A stretch of DNA of 34,825 nt from NCBI GenBank assembly GCA_017404065.1, contig JAFRDB010000020.1, positions 1 through 34,825 of the forward strand. Direction: 5' to 3'. The translations under genes and the position numbers were made by a program. Below the pieces are notes generated by a model. That model did no database searches. It was not told where the DNA came from and worked only from the letters and a program-made list of their open reading frames with translations. Shown piece by piece: positions 1-8,323 of the stretch; position 1 is the first letter of the stretch; the number at the start of each line of letters is the position of its first letter. The stretch comes from Clostridia bacterium (GTDB taxonomy: Bacteria; Bacillota; Clostridia; UBA1381).

Positions 1-27
1 ATTAAGCGTTTTTATTATTCCATTCAT

Positions 28-64
28 CAAAGCAGATGTAAAATATTTGAATATGTCTGCTTTG
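28..64. terminator. Inverted repeat in gene-free left edge
   Basis: A 9-bp perfect inverted repeat (CAAAGCAGA / TCTGCTTTG) with a 19-nt AT-rich loop lies in the AT-rich stretch 1-204, where I find no gene. It could be a terminator for a gene left of the window or for the minus-strand BrkB gene. The T-run on either side is poor, so the function is uncertain. Confidence 0.3.
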
Positions 65-204
65 TTTGCCATGTCATTTTTTGTTCATGAAAAAAATTTA
101 TATTTTTTCATTTTAGCTCTTGACTTTTATTATCTGGTCTCTATGTTTTATCAAGCTAATTATACCGTATATGCTTGTAAAAATCAAGTGCTTTTTATAA
201 TTTT

Positions 205-1146
205 TCATCCTTTGCTGCGCAAAGTGCTCCAAAAGCGCCTAAAAAAACCTTCCTCTATATGCTTATTCAGCTCCGCGCCGATAAGCAGCATATAAAGGCA
301 GAAGAATACCCAGAGCATCATGAGCACAACAGCCGTAAGTGAACCGTATATAAGTGAATATTTTGAATAGTGCTCAATATATATACGATACCCAAACGAA
401 AAAGTAAGCCATCCCAGCACCGTTGCAAGCGCGCCAGGAAACTGTCGAATGAATTTCAGCTTCCGCTGCGGCAGGATGGTATACATACCCATAAATGCCG
501 GCACAAGCAGAATAAGCGAAACCACAATAATTATCCTTGTATCCGTCATCCAGTTCAAAAGGTAATGCGCCGGTTCAAAGTCATCCTCAACAAGTTTCAG
601 AAGCGTGCTTCCAAATACCATCACAGTGCCGCTCGCCACAATAACGAGAACGAATATTAAATTATAGAAAAAAGATGCTATCCGCGCGGTAATCCAGTTA
701 TATGGTCTTACATAACCGTTTATCTGATTAAGTCCGCAATAGATCGCCATTGTACCTCTTGACGACGACCACAATGCGGCAATAACGACAGCCGAGAGCA
801 TAGCTGTTGACTTTGAACGATAAAACACTTCTATCAGCATTTTCGACAAAAATGACGAAACAGTCTCCGGGAAGGTCGTATTGATTGTGCTGATAACAGC
901 ATTAACATCAAACGGCACTATATATTTCAGTAATAAGATCACAAGCATAATAAACGGTACTGCGGACAGCACCGTGTAGAACGCAGACTGAGCAGCGAAC
1001 TGCCCCACGAAATCCTTGCGCATATCATCAGTAAATTTGAGTATCATTCTCAGAACAACACTAAACCGCCAGAACCTGCCTCTGCGCTTTTTTATAAGCC
1101 CGGCATACGCGTCATCAATATTACCCCTGAGCTCATCTATATTCAT
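205..1146 (-). CDS. YihY/BrkB family inner-membrane protein
   Basis: This 313-residue polytopic membrane protein belongs to the YihY/virulence factor BrkB family (once called RNase BN in error). About six hydrophobic segments are visible from residue ~50 onward. Family hallmarks are the early QSAFYTVLSAVPF segment, where a small/aromatic helix follows a basic amphipathic N terminus, and the C-terminal YGSLTAVVLMMLWVF helix followed by LIGAELN. Length is normal for the family. The ATG start has an AAGAGG Shine-Dalgarno sequence about 8 nt upstream. It is the second minus-strand gene after the galactokinase-like ORF, 100 bp downstream of it, in a very AT-rich spacer that may hold its own promoter. 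The biochemical role of the family is not settled; transport or envelope maintenance is usually proposed. Confidence 0.9.
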   Translation of the reverse strand: MNIDELRGNIDDAYAGLIKKRRGRFWRFSVVLRMILKFTDDMRKDFVGQFAAQSAFYTVLSAVPFIMLVILLLKYIVPFDVNAVISTINTTFPETVSSFLSKMLIEVFYRSKSTAMLSAVVIAALWSSSRGTMAIYCGLNQINGYVRPYNWITARIASFFYNLIFVLVIVASGTVMVFGSTLLKLVEDDFEPAHYLLNWMTDTRIIIVVSLILLVPAFMGMYTILPQRKLKFIRQFPGALATVLGWLTFSFGYRIYIEHYSKYSLIYGSLTAVVLMMLWVFFCLYMLLIGAELNKHIEEGFFRRFWSTLRSKG

Positions 1147-1245
1147 ATCATAACCTCTTAATATATTATCATATAATAGAACTATATTATTATATCAATT
1201 GTTTTATGATATGTCCACTATATTTTTATTAAGTTTTAATTAAGG

Positions 1246-2079
1246 TTATTTTACAACAAAGATCCCCGGCCTGCTGCCTGTGCTTGCCGCATAGCGTGTT
1301 GCAATGCTGTGAATAGCACTGTCCGTTCTGTCTTTTTCAGTCAGGCAGATAACACCCATACCGCATATACGCGCCGCAACAACACCATCAGTTTCCATTG
1401 CGCCGCGTACTGCCGCTACCGCCTCTGATGAAGGCGACATAAGTCTTTCTATTGCCTTTTCAGACTCATTGATTGCCTCAAAAAACTGCTCCAGCCTGCA
1501 TGCGCGAAGCGCGAGCGCGGCATATTCTATCCTGTCCCGCTCACCCTCGGCAAATCTTGCATAACCATTATTTTTCCGTGTGCGTCCGCTTCGTCCCGCG
1601 CGGACAAGTATAACATTATAGTGCATCAGCGGCAACGGCAGCTGTGCCGCCTCCCCGTCCCTTTCGTGCGCGCACCAGCCGCGGCTGCCATATATATCAC
1701 ATAGCTCGGCAAGTCCGCCGGAATCAGGTCTGCGTATACGCCGCATATCGCATAAAAGCTTTAAGATCGTATATTCGGTAGTTTCTCTCAATCCGCTAAC
1801 GCCGGCTATATCCTCCTTGTACAGTATCTGCGCACCAAGTCCGTAAGGCGCAAATGTAACATCACATTCATTCGAGCCTGCGTTTATAATTCTCAGTATA
1901 TCACCGCATTCCCTGCCGTATGCTCTTACGCCGCAGCCCAAAGCAAACGCGAGTTTTTCCTTTCCGGCATCAAGGATAACACACGGCAGCCCTGTCCTTT
2001 CAAAATACAGCCTCAGCGCCGCGCTGCCGTAACGGCAGTAAAAATCCGATTTAAGCTCAATAGACGGTTCTGTATACAT
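1246..2079 (-). CDS. Galactokinase-like GHMP-fold protein, probably not catalytic
   Basis: This 277-residue protein resembles the second half of bacterial galactokinases. The stretch around residues 185-235 (RIEYAALALRACRLEQF, then INESEKAIERLMSPSSEAV) matches the RV.ea..AL..gd...fG.Lm.eSh..L pattern of that family. The end (GMGVICLTEK, then Y....TG..P.IFVVK) matches its C-terminal GHMP strand region. The substrate motif GRVNLIGEHTDY and the Gly/Ser-rich ATP loop are not recognisable, and the protein is over 100 residues shorter than a normal galactokinase (~390). The ATG has an AGGAGG Shine-Dalgarno 8 nt upstream, so it is probably expressed. It is divergent from greA. I infer a binding or regulatory paralogue, or a kinase remnant; the fold assignment rests on motif memory, not on a search. 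Confidence 0.6.
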   Translation of the reverse strand: MYTEPSIELKSDFYCRYGSAALRLYFERTGLPCVILDAGKEKLAFALGCGVRAYGRECGDILRIINAGSNECDVTFAPYGLGAQILYKEDIAGVSGLRETTEYTILKLLCDMRRIRRPDSGGLAELCDIYGSRGWCAHERDGEAAQLPLPLMHYNVILVRAGRSGRTRKNNGYARFAEGERDRIEYAALALRACRLEQFFEAINESEKAIERLMSPSSEAVAAVRGAMETDGVVAARICGMGVICLTEKDRTDSAIHSIATRYAASTGSRPGIFVVK

Positions 2080-2133
2080 TAGTTTCTTCCTCCTATGTGT
2101 TCTCTTTATAAAAAAGTTTACCCAATAAAACTG

Positions 2134-2162
2134 TTGACAATTCGCAATAAAGTATGTATAAT
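2134..2162 (+). promoter_or_regulatory. SigA-type promoter of greA
   Basis: A TTGACA box (2134-2139) and a TATAAT box (2157-2162) are separated by exactly 17 bp, 35 bp ahead of the greA start. Confidence 0.85.
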
Positions 2163-2196
2163 ATAGGCATATTAATTTTGAAAGGTATGATCATAA

Positions 2197-2697
2197 ATGT
2201 CAGAATCAAAGGAATATATCTTAACGCCGGAAGGTAAGGAAAAGCTTGAAGCAGAGCTTAACCAGCTCAAAAATGTGACGCGTAAAGAGGTATCGGCAAA
2301 GATAAAGGAAGCCCGCTCCTTCGGCGATCTGTCTGAGAATGCGGAATATGATGCGGCAAAGGACGAGCAGGCAGAGGTCGAGGCAAGAATAAACACTATA
2401 GAGCACATGCTTAAATATGCAAAGGTCGTTGATGTAGAATCAAATGACATAGTTACCGTAGGCAAAAAGGTACACCTCCGGTTTTACGGCGAGATCGCGG
2501 AAATGATGGATATGGCAGGCGAGGCTGTATATACTATTGTCGGCTCATCAGAGGCGGATCCGAGTGAGAACAAGCTATCGTTTGAATCACCCATCGGCGC
2601 GGTCTGCATAAATAAATCAGTAGGCGATGAGGTCGTTGCGGAAACCCCCGCAGGTGAGGTGCAGTTCACTATTCTTAATATAGAAAAAACAGTATAA
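2197..2697 (+). CDS. greA: Transcription elongation factor GreA
   Basis: GreA binds the RNA polymerase secondary channel and stimulates cleavage of backtracked transcripts. The 166-residue length fits the family (~158). The N-terminal coiled coil (residues ~1-75) carries the LTPEGKEKLEAELNQLK start and the tip signature FGDLSENAEYDAAKDEQ with the two acidic residues that help bind Mg. The C-terminal FKBP-like domain (~80-166) has the SPIGAVCINKSVGDEV motif. A GAAAGG ribosome binding site precedes the ATG. It has its own strong promoter and a downstream hairpin terminator, so it is monocistronic. Confidence 0.97.
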   Translation: MSESKEYILTPEGKEKLEAELNQLKNVTRKEVSAKIKEARSFGDLSENAEYDAAKDEQAEVEARINTIEHMLKYAKVVDVESNDIVTVGKKVHLRFYGEIAEMMDMAGEAVYTIVGSSEADPSENKLSFESPIGAVCINKSVGDEVVAETPAGEVQFTILNIEKTV

Positions 2698-2719
2698 ATA
2701 TTTGAATATGTATCAATAC

Positions 2720-2770
2720 AAACGGCGCAGGCAGCCGGCTTTATGGTCGAATGCCAAACGCCGTTTTTTA
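2720..2770 (+). terminator. Rho-independent terminator of greA
   Basis: AACGGCG (2721-2727) pairs with CGCCGTT (2759-2765), followed directly by a T-run, 23 bp after the greA stop codon. Confidence 0.8.
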
Positions 2771-2879
2771 TATGCTTATATTTGTGATATGAATTTCAGT
2801 TTATATTATCTTGCTTAGGAGGCTGCATTCTTTATCACCTGTTGCTATAAAAGCTAAGCGGGACACTCAAAGAAAATCA

Positions 2880-2908
2880 TTGCATATATACCCAAAACAT
2901 GATATACT
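2880..2908 (+). promoter_or_regulatory. Promoter of the macro-domain gene
   Basis: TTGCAT (2880-2885), a 17-bp spacer and TATACT (2903-2908) lie 35 bp upstream of the start codon. Confidence 0.7.
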
Positions 2909-2943
2909 GTTGTTAATATAACTTGAAGGAGTGTGGTTAGAAA

Positions 2944-3996
2944 ATGCCGTATCAGATCATAAGACAGGATATAACCAAAATGAATACCGATGCTATTGTA
3001 AACGCGGCTAATACAGCGCTTGCGCCGGGCGGAGGAGTGTGCGGCGCGATTTTTGCCGCGGCGGGTCATAACGAGCTTGAAGCGGCTTGCAGCGCGATAG
3101 GTCATTGTGACACCGGAAAAGCAGTCATAACCGAAGGATACAGACTGCCGGCTAAATATATTATACATACTCCCGGACCGATTTATTCACCGGCCAGAAG
3201 CGATAATGAGACACTTTTGTATTCCTGCTATCGCTCAAGCCTTGAGCTTGCAAAAAAACACAGGCTCGCCAGTATCGCTTTTCCGCTTATATCCTCCGGA
3301 ATTTACGGATACCCGCCAGATGAGGCGCTTAGCGTAGCAACAAAAGCCATATCCGATTTTCTGACCGATAATGAGATGGATATTTACCTCGTGGTTTACG
3401 ATAAACGCTCATTCCGGATAAGCAGAACACTATATGATGATGTGCGCGAATATATAGATGAGCACATGGTAAAGGAGCCGGCTATCCGTGAGCGTATGCT
3501 GCACGAGAGCAGCTATTATATGCCGTCTGCAAAGCCAATGCAGAATATGCCGCAGCCTACGTACGCGTCAAATACGGGGGCGGGTAAGTCATTAAAATCT
3601 TCCGCACTTCGCGATAGAATGAATAAAAGCGAGCTTGATAGGATGTTAAAGAATCCTGACAGCTCATTTTCCGAGTATCTTCTTCAGCTTATTGACCAAA
3701 GCGGCATGACCGATACCGAGGTGTATAAAAAAGCGAATATCGACCGCAAGCTGTTTTCAAAGATACGCTCCAATCCCGCATACAGGCCAAGCAAGCTTAC
3801 AGCAGTGGCGTTCGCTATCGCGCTTGAGCTTGACTGGCAGATGGCGCGCGAGCTTGTAAGCCGGGCGGGATATTCGTTTTCACACAGCTCAAAGTTCGAT
3901 ATAATCATAGAGTATTTCATAACGAATGGCAGCTATAATATTTTTGAGATCAACGAGGTCCTGTTTCAGTTCGATCAGCAGCTCATCGGAGCATGA
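2944..3996 (+). CDS. Macro domain fused to a C-terminal helix-turn-helix-like domain
   Basis: This 350-residue protein has two domains. Residues ~1-170 form a macro domain, which binds or hydrolyses ADP-ribose adducts: TDAIVNAANTALAPGGGVCG (NAAN and glycine loop), then YIIHTPGPIYS, then FPLISSGIYGYP (second phosphate loop). Residues ~235-350 form a small helical domain around MTDTEVYKKANIDRKLFSKI, resembling the XRE-like tail found on many Clostridial macro proteins. The segment at ~180-230 is a low-complexity linker. In YmdB/MacroD enzymes the glycine loop reads GGGVDGAIH; here it reads GGGVCGAIF, so the usual catalytic Asp is Cys and the His is Phe. Hydrolase activity by the classical route is therefore doubtful. 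AAGGAG lies 12 nt before the ATG. The VWA gene follows 137 bp downstream on the same strand, probably from its own promoter. Confidence 0.85.
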   Translation: MPYQIIRQDITKMNTDAIVNAANTALAPGGGVCGAIFAAAGHNELEAACSAIGHCDTGKAVITEGYRLPAKYIIHTPGPIYSPARSDNETLLYSCYRSSLELAKKHRLASIAFPLISSGIYGYPPDEALSVATKAISDFLTDNEMDIYLVVYDKRSFRISRTLYDDVREYIDEHMVKEPAIRERMLHESSYYMPSAKPMQNMPQPTYASNTGAGKSLKSSALRDRMNKSELDRMLKNPDSSFSEYLLQLIDQSGMTDTEVYKKANIDRKLFSKIRSNPAYRPSKLTAVAFAIALELDWQMARELVSRAGYSFSHSSKFDIIIEYFITNGSYNIFEINEVLFQFDQQLIGA

Positions 3997-4057
3997 TAGG
4001 ATGAATCACTACGGATGGTATTTTGTCAATATCAAAAATAGTTATAGGCTTGTAATT

Positions 4058-4101
4058 GTCGCTTGATAAGCGACCATACTCTCTTTTGTTTTATGTATAA
4101 T
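4058..4101 (+). promoter_or_regulatory. Possible promoter and operator of the VWA gene
   Basis: A TATAAT box sits at 4096-4101. The -35 position is occupied by the 3' arm of a perfect 7-bp hairpin (GTCGCTT 4058-4064, GAT loop, AAGCGAC 4068-4074), and the -35 itself is poor. This arrangement suggests a regulated promoter. The hairpin has no adjacent T-run, so it is a weak terminator candidate for the macro gene. Confidence 0.45.
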
Positions 4102-4132
4102 AAAAGCATCAAATGAAAGAGAGGTACTTAAC

Positions 4133-4780
4133 ATGAACAAAAATCTTACAGAAATCGTTTTTATTCTTGACCGGAGCGGAAGTATGTGCGGTCTTGAGGG
4201 GGACACCATCGGCGGGTATAATTCAATGCTTAAACAGCAGCGCGCCGAAAGCGGCGAGGCATACGTTTCTACAATACTTTTTGATGACAGGAGCGAGGTC
4301 TTACATGACCGGATCCCTATCACAAATATTCGCGACATCACCGACAAGGAATATTATGTGCGCGGCTGTACGGCGCTCCTTGATGCGGTAGGAGGCGCGA
4401 TACACCATATCGGGAATGTGCATAAGTACGCTCGTAATGAGGATGTGCCGAAAAAAACAATATTCATTATTACGACGGACGGTATGGAAAACGCGAGCCG
4501 CAGATATTCCTATGAGGATGTAAAAAGCATGATAGAGCGGCAAAAGTCGCGTTATGGCTGGGAGTTCATATTCCTCGGCGCGAATATTGATGCTGCGGCG
4601 GTCGGCGCAAGGATGGGTATTGACCGCGATCATTCGGCGGAATTTACTAATGACGGTGCCGGACAGAGAGCGAATTATAAAGCTATAAGCGAGGCGATAA
4701 GCCATGTTCGCAGCTGTTATATGCCTCTTCGCGCGGAATGGAAGCGCAGCGTTGAGGAGGATCATAAAAGAAAGAGATAA
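4133..4780 (+). CDS. Soluble von Willebrand factor type A domain protein
   Basis: This 215-residue protein is essentially a single VWA domain with an intact metal-ion-dependent adhesion site. DRSGS supplies the D-x-S-x-S motif (Asp13, Ser15, Ser17), the Thr lies in GCTALLDAVGGAI (~residue 82-90), and the distal Asp lies in IITTDGMEN. There is no signal peptide or membrane segment, so it is cytoplasmic. The Lys/Arg-rich C terminus ends EEDHKRKR. GAGAGGT precedes the ATG. Such small cytoplasmic VWA proteins act in protein-protein assemblies, often stress related; the ligand cannot be read from the sequence. Its neighbour is the macro-HTH gene, transcribed the same way. A bidirectional terminator closes the unit. 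Confidence 0.88.
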   Translation: MNKNLTEIVFILDRSGSMCGLEGDTIGGYNSMLKQQRAESGEAYVSTILFDDRSEVLHDRIPITNIRDITDKEYYVRGCTALLDAVGGAIHHIGNVHKYARNEDVPKKTIFIITTDGMENASRRYSYEDVKSMIERQKSRYGWEFIFLGANIDAAAVGARMGIDRDHSAEFTNDGAGQRANYKAISEAISHVRSCYMPLRAEWKRSVEEDHKRKR

Positions 4781-4785
4781 CAAAG

Positions 4786-4826
4786 TAAAGCACGGGCTGC
4801 CATTACGGCTGTCCGTGCTTTATTTT
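4786..4826. terminator. Bidirectional terminator between VWA and MATE genes
   Basis: TAAAGCACGG (4786-4795) pairs with CCGTGCTTTA (4813-4822), giving A- and T-rich flanks on both strands. It sits between the convergent stop codons of the VWA gene and the hisZ operon. Confidence 0.8.
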
Positions 4827-4828
4827 CG

Positions 4829-6208
4829 TTATAATTCGCTTCCGACCGGTATATTTACGATAACCTTTTTATACAGGTGGCGGAAGAATATTATTGCTGT
4901 GCTGAGAGAAGAGATCTCGGCGATAACGAACGACCACCATACAAGGTTTACATCTCCGCTCGTGTGCCATGCTATCACTGCGAGAATTATCGCTGCTGGC
5001 AGCAGCACTAAAAGCTGACGTATGAGCGATATAAACATTGAGAATATGCCGTAGCCGAGTGCCTGGAAGGTCGAGGACAGAATTATTGCCGGACCGGCAA
5101 ATATAAAGTGAATGCATATTATCCTCAATGCCGGTACGCCTATCGCAAGCATATCATCCGAAGCACTGAACAGCATAAGCAGCTTATCCGGAATAGCTTC
5201 AAGCAGGATCAGCCCCACGATCATAAGTGCTGTAGCGTATATCGCGCTGTATTTTATCGCATCAAGCATCCTTTTCCGGTTCTCTGCGCCGTAGTTATAC
5301 GCAACTATCGGTACCATGCCGTTATTAAGTCCGAATATCGGCATAAAGATTATGCTGTTGAGCTTGAAATATACGCCGAATACTGCAACGGCTGTTGTTG
5401 AGAAATATATAAGTATCTTGTTGAAGCCGAAGGTCATGACAGAGCCTACAGCCTGCATTATCATTGACGGTATGCCGACAGAAAGAATAGTTCCTATGAC
5501 CTTGGCATCAGGTCTGAAGCCTTTGAGCTGTATGTTGATATCCGTGTTTACCTTAACATTAAATATTATCGCCGCCGTAGCCGCCACGCACTGTCCTATT
5601 ACCGTTGCAATGGCCGCGCCTCGCACGCCGAGTGCCGGGAAACCTAAAAGACCGAATATCATTATCGGGTCAAGAATGAGGTTAGTTACCGCGCCGATCA
5701 TCTGGGTTATCATGCTGTATTTTGTGCGTCCGGTCGATATTAGCATTCGCTCAAACAGCACCTGCGCATACACACCGAACGACAGCATCATTATCGTTTG
5801 CAGATACTCAACACCGTAGTTCGTTATGACTTCGCCGGCGTTCTGTATGTTATAGAACGGCCGCGAGAGGAACAAGCCAACGAAAAAGAATATCACAAAC
5901 GCGATCGCCTCTATAAACATCGCATTCACTGTCGATTTATCCGCAAGCTCCTGGTTTTTCTGCCCAAGCGATCTCGAAAGCAATGCGTTCAGACCAACAC
6001 CCGTGCCTATTGCCGAAGCAAACATAAGCATTTGCATCGGGAACGCCATTGACACCGCCGTGAGCGCATCCTCACCTATCATTGCCACAAATATACTGTC
6101 CACCACATTATAGAGCGCCTGCACGAGCATTGACGCCATCATGGGCAGTGACATTGTTATCAGTAGCTTGTTTACGGGCATAGTGCCCATTTTATTTTCT
6201 GCCGCCAT
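4829..6208 (-). CDS. MATE family multidrug/Na+ antiporter
   Basis: This 459-residue, 12-helix transporter belongs to the MATE (MOP superfamily) efflux family. It opens with MPVNKLLITMSLPMMASMLV and YNVVDSIFVAMIGEDALTAV, the family's first two helices. The second half repeats the fold, with the loop PIFGLNNGMVPIVAYNYGAE typical of the DinF/NorM-like Clostridial subgroup. It exports cationic or aromatic compounds in exchange for Na+ or H+; the substrate is unknown. It is the last gene of the hisZ operon, 30 bp after rnhA, with GAAGGGAG upstream. The window holds a second, only distantly similar MATE gene at 25691. Confidence 0.93.
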   Translation of the reverse strand: MAAENKMGTMPVNKLLITMSLPMMASMLVQALYNVVDSIFVAMIGEDALTAVSMAFPMQMLMFASAIGTGVGLNALLSRSLGQKNQELADKSTVNAMFIEAIAFVIFFFVGLFLSRPFYNIQNAGEVITNYGVEYLQTIMMLSFGVYAQVLFERMLISTGRTKYSMITQMIGAVTNLILDPIMIFGLLGFPALGVRGAAIATVIGQCVAATAAIIFNVKVNTDINIQLKGFRPDAKVIGTILSVGIPSMIMQAVGSVMTFGFNKILIYFSTTAVAVFGVYFKLNSIIFMPIFGLNNGMVPIVAYNYGAENRKRMLDAIKYSAIYATALMIVGLILLEAIPDKLLMLFSASDDMLAIGVPALRIICIHFIFAGPAIILSSTFQALGYGIFSMFISLIRQLLVLLPAAIILAVIAWHTSGDVNLVWWSFVIAEISSLSTAIIFFRHLYKKVIVNIPVGSEL

Positions 6209-6238
6209 AATTCTAATTTCGTGCTCCCTTCATTAAGC

Positions 6239-6832
6239 TTATCCTAACCCTAAAGCCTCTTTGGCCAGCTTATCGGCCATATCGTTATATTTATTCCCCG
6301 AATGTCCTTTCACCTTGACGAAGCGGATATCCAGTCTGTCCTTCATCCAATTATAGTATTCCTTGTAGCGGATCGTACCGGGCTTGTTCGTTTTCCACGC
6401 GCCTGTGCACCAGAACTCTATTCCTGCATAGTCATAGTAAAGATCGAGCTTTTTTATATCATGCCCGACACAGTACAGCATTGCCTCCATCGCGCCTTGT
6501 ATCTCTCCTGCCACATTACGCATTCCGGCAAGCTCCGGATCATCGAACACTTCATTTTGCGTGATCTCCTTGCCGCTGTATATTATCACCATACCATAAG
6601 AATACCGTTTTGTGTGTACGTCATAGCTGCCGTCAACGTATGCAGCAGCCGCATCCTTACGGATTTCCGGACTTTGACTGCCATTACCCATAAAGGCCTC
6701 TGCCTCTTCAAGAGTCATAAAGCCCTTGTAAACAGCCTTTCTGAAGTTGCCTACGTTGTCCTTGCATTCATCCCAGCTTGTGTATATGCCCGGCTTTCTG
6801 CCAACACGAACCGCATAAAATTTTTTTGCCAT
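6239..6832 (-). CDS. rnhA: Ribonuclease HI with N-terminal viroplasmin (hybrid-binding) domain
   Basis: This enzyme cleaves the RNA strand of RNA-DNA hybrids. Residues 1-50 form a viroplasmin/hybrid-binding domain (KKFYAVRVGRKPGIYTSWDE, then V..F..A.YK.F.TLEEAE). Residues ~60-197 form the RNase H fold, with catalytic Asp67 (AAYVDGSYD), Glu110 (VAGEIQGAMEA), Asp134 (YYDYAGIE) and a C-terminal Asp in HSGNKYNDMADKLAKEA. The 197-residue length is normal for this two-domain type. The ATG lies 4 bp after the DeoR stop codon and has only a weak Shine-Dalgarno, so translational coupling is likely. Its place in a histidine operon is unusual. Confidence 0.93.
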   Translation of the reverse strand: MAKKFYAVRVGRKPGIYTSWDECKDNVGNFRKAVYKGFMTLEEAEAFMGNGSQSPEIRKDAAAAYVDGSYDVHTKRYSYGMVIIYSGKEITQNEVFDDPELAGMRNVAGEIQGAMEAMLYCVGHDIKKLDLYYDYAGIEFWCTGAWKTNKPGTIRYKEYYNWMKDRLDIRFVKVKGHSGNKYNDMADKLAKEALGLG

Positions 6833-6836
6833 AGTC

Positions 6837-7607
6837 TTATACCGTTATTATATCTATATCCAATCCTTCAAATGTGTTACGCCACTCATGGTCAAGCCGC
6901 ACATCGGTTATTACCGTATCCACTCTGTCAAGAGACGCTATCACGGGTATACTTTTTCTCCCGAGCTTGTTATGGTCGCACAGGAAAATGACTGTGTCCG
7001 AAACATCCATCATTGCCTGCTTTACATACGCCTCCTCCTCGGAAGCATCCGTGAGTCCGCGCTCTTCCGTTACACCCTTGCATGAGAAAAAGAACTTGTT
7101 CGCCGCAAAATTCTCGCGTATCATCCTCTCGGCAAATCTGCCGGTATAGGACATATTCCGTTTAGAGAGCAGCCCTCCGGTCGAGATAAGCTTAATATTC
7201 TCACATTCCGACAGCTCCGCAACGATGCTTGAAGCGTTTGTTATCACTGTCAGTCCGTGTTTATCCTTTATATTTCGCGCAAGATACAGCGCGGATGTGC
7301 TTGCATCCAGAAAAATCGTTTCACCGCTGCGTATCAGTGCTGCCGCGCGCGCACCTATCCTACGCTTCACCTCGGCATTCACAACGTCGCGCTCCTTAAA
7401 GGTCAGCTCCGCGCCTGAGCCTGTCGAAAGCGTAGCACCGCCATAGGTGCGGATGAGTATGCCTTTCTTTTCGAGCTTGAAAAGGTCTGCGCGGATGGTC
7501 TCCGGAGTAACGTCAAACTGCTCTGCAAGCTCCGCAACGAGGACACTTTTTTTTGTATTGATAATCGCCTCTATTTGATTTCTGCGTTCTACAGCAAGTG
7601 TCGTCAT
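6837..7607 (-). CDS. DeoR family transcriptional regulator
   Basis: This 256-residue regulator has an N-terminal winged helix (residues ~1-57; RRNQIEAIINTKKSVLVAEL, then FDVTPETIRADLFKLEKKG), which is the DeoR signature. Residues ~75-235 form the phosphosugar-sensing DeoRC domain (IFLDASTSALYLAR, VITNASSIVAEL, LISTGGLL, FFSCKGVT, DHNKLGRKS). DeoR proteins usually repress sugar or nucleoside catabolism genes and respond to a phosphorylated sugar. The start overlaps the hisA stop by 4 bp (ATGA), so it is co-translated with hisA. It may sense a phosphoribosyl intermediate or control unlinked genes; this is inference. Confidence 0.92.
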   Translation of the reverse strand: MTTLAVERRNQIEAIINTKKSVLVAELAEQFDVTPETIRADLFKLEKKGILIRTYGGATLSTGSGAELTFKERDVVNAEVKRRIGARAAALIRSGETIFLDASTSALYLARNIKDKHGLTVITNASSIVAELSECENIKLISTGGLLSKRNMSYTGRFAERMIRENFAANKFFFSCKGVTEERGLTDASEEEAYVKQAMMDVSDTVIFLCDHNKLGRKSIPVIASLDRVDTVITDVRLDHEWRNTFEGLDIDIITV

Positions 7608-8323
7608 AAGCCCTTCCCTACCTTAATAGCTTCCGCCGGATCTATATTGTTTGTGTACAGCGCCTTTCCGATTATAACACCTTCAACGCCGCAGGGCACA
7701 AGCGCGCGGACGTGATCTATATTACCAACGCCGCCGGATGCTATAACATCTGCATTTACGCTCTCCGCCATCTCCTTCATTGCTGCCGTGTTCGGTCCCC
7801 CAAGAGTACCGTCCGTTGCTATATCGGTATATACTATTGTTTTCACGCCCAGATCCGTCATCTTTTTCGCAAATTCCACCGCGCGGAAGTCTGAGGTCTT
7901 TTCCCAGCCCTCGACCGCGACCATGCCATCCTTCGCATCTATACCGATAACGATCCTCTCGCCGTACTTATCAACAGCGCGTTTTACAAAATCCGCATCC
8001 GATACGGCTTTTGTCCCGATTATAACACGCTCTATGCCGCAATCAAGCTTCGCGCGGATATCCTCCATAGTGCGTATTCCCCCGCCGGTCTGCACAGGAA
8101 CATTTACAGCCGAGCAAATACGTTTTATCGCGTCGGCGTTCACGCCATGTCCCTTTAATGCCCCGTCAAGGTCAACAACGTGTATGTACTCACCGCCGAG
8201 GCGAACCCATTTAGCTGCCATCTCAGCCGGATCATCGCCATATACGGTGATCTTGTCAAACTGTCCCTTGAACAGCCGCACACATTTTCCGTCCTTTATA
8301 TCTATTGCCGGATATATCCTCAT
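7604..8323 (-). CDS. hisA: HisA, ProFAR isomerase
   Basis: This is phosphoribosylformimino-5-aminoimidazole carboxamide ribotide isomerase, the fourth step of histidine synthesis, a 239-residue (beta/alpha)8 barrel of normal length. Catalytic Asp8 lies in [14 protein letters not shown] and the second Asp in VIGIDAKDG (~residue 130). Phosphate loops are GGGIRTMED in the N-terminal half and [10 protein letters not shown], then GVIIGKALY, in the C-terminal half. AGGAG lies 10 nt before the ATG. The gene overlaps hisG by 4 bp upstream and the deoR-like gene by 4 bp downstream. HisF, which should use its product, is not in the window. Confidence 0.97.
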   Translation of the reverse strand: MRIYPAIDIKDGKCVRLFKGQFDKITVYGDDPAEMAAKWVRLGGEYIHVVDLDGALKGHGVNADAIKRICSAVNVPVQTGGGIRTMEDIRAKLDCGIERVIIGTKAVSDADFVKRAVDKYGERIVIGIDAKDGMVAVEGWEKTSDFRAVEFAKKMTDLGVKTIVYTDIATDGTLGGPNTAAMKEMAESVNADVIASGGVGNIDHVRALVPCGVEGVIIGKALYTNNIDPAEAIKVGKGL

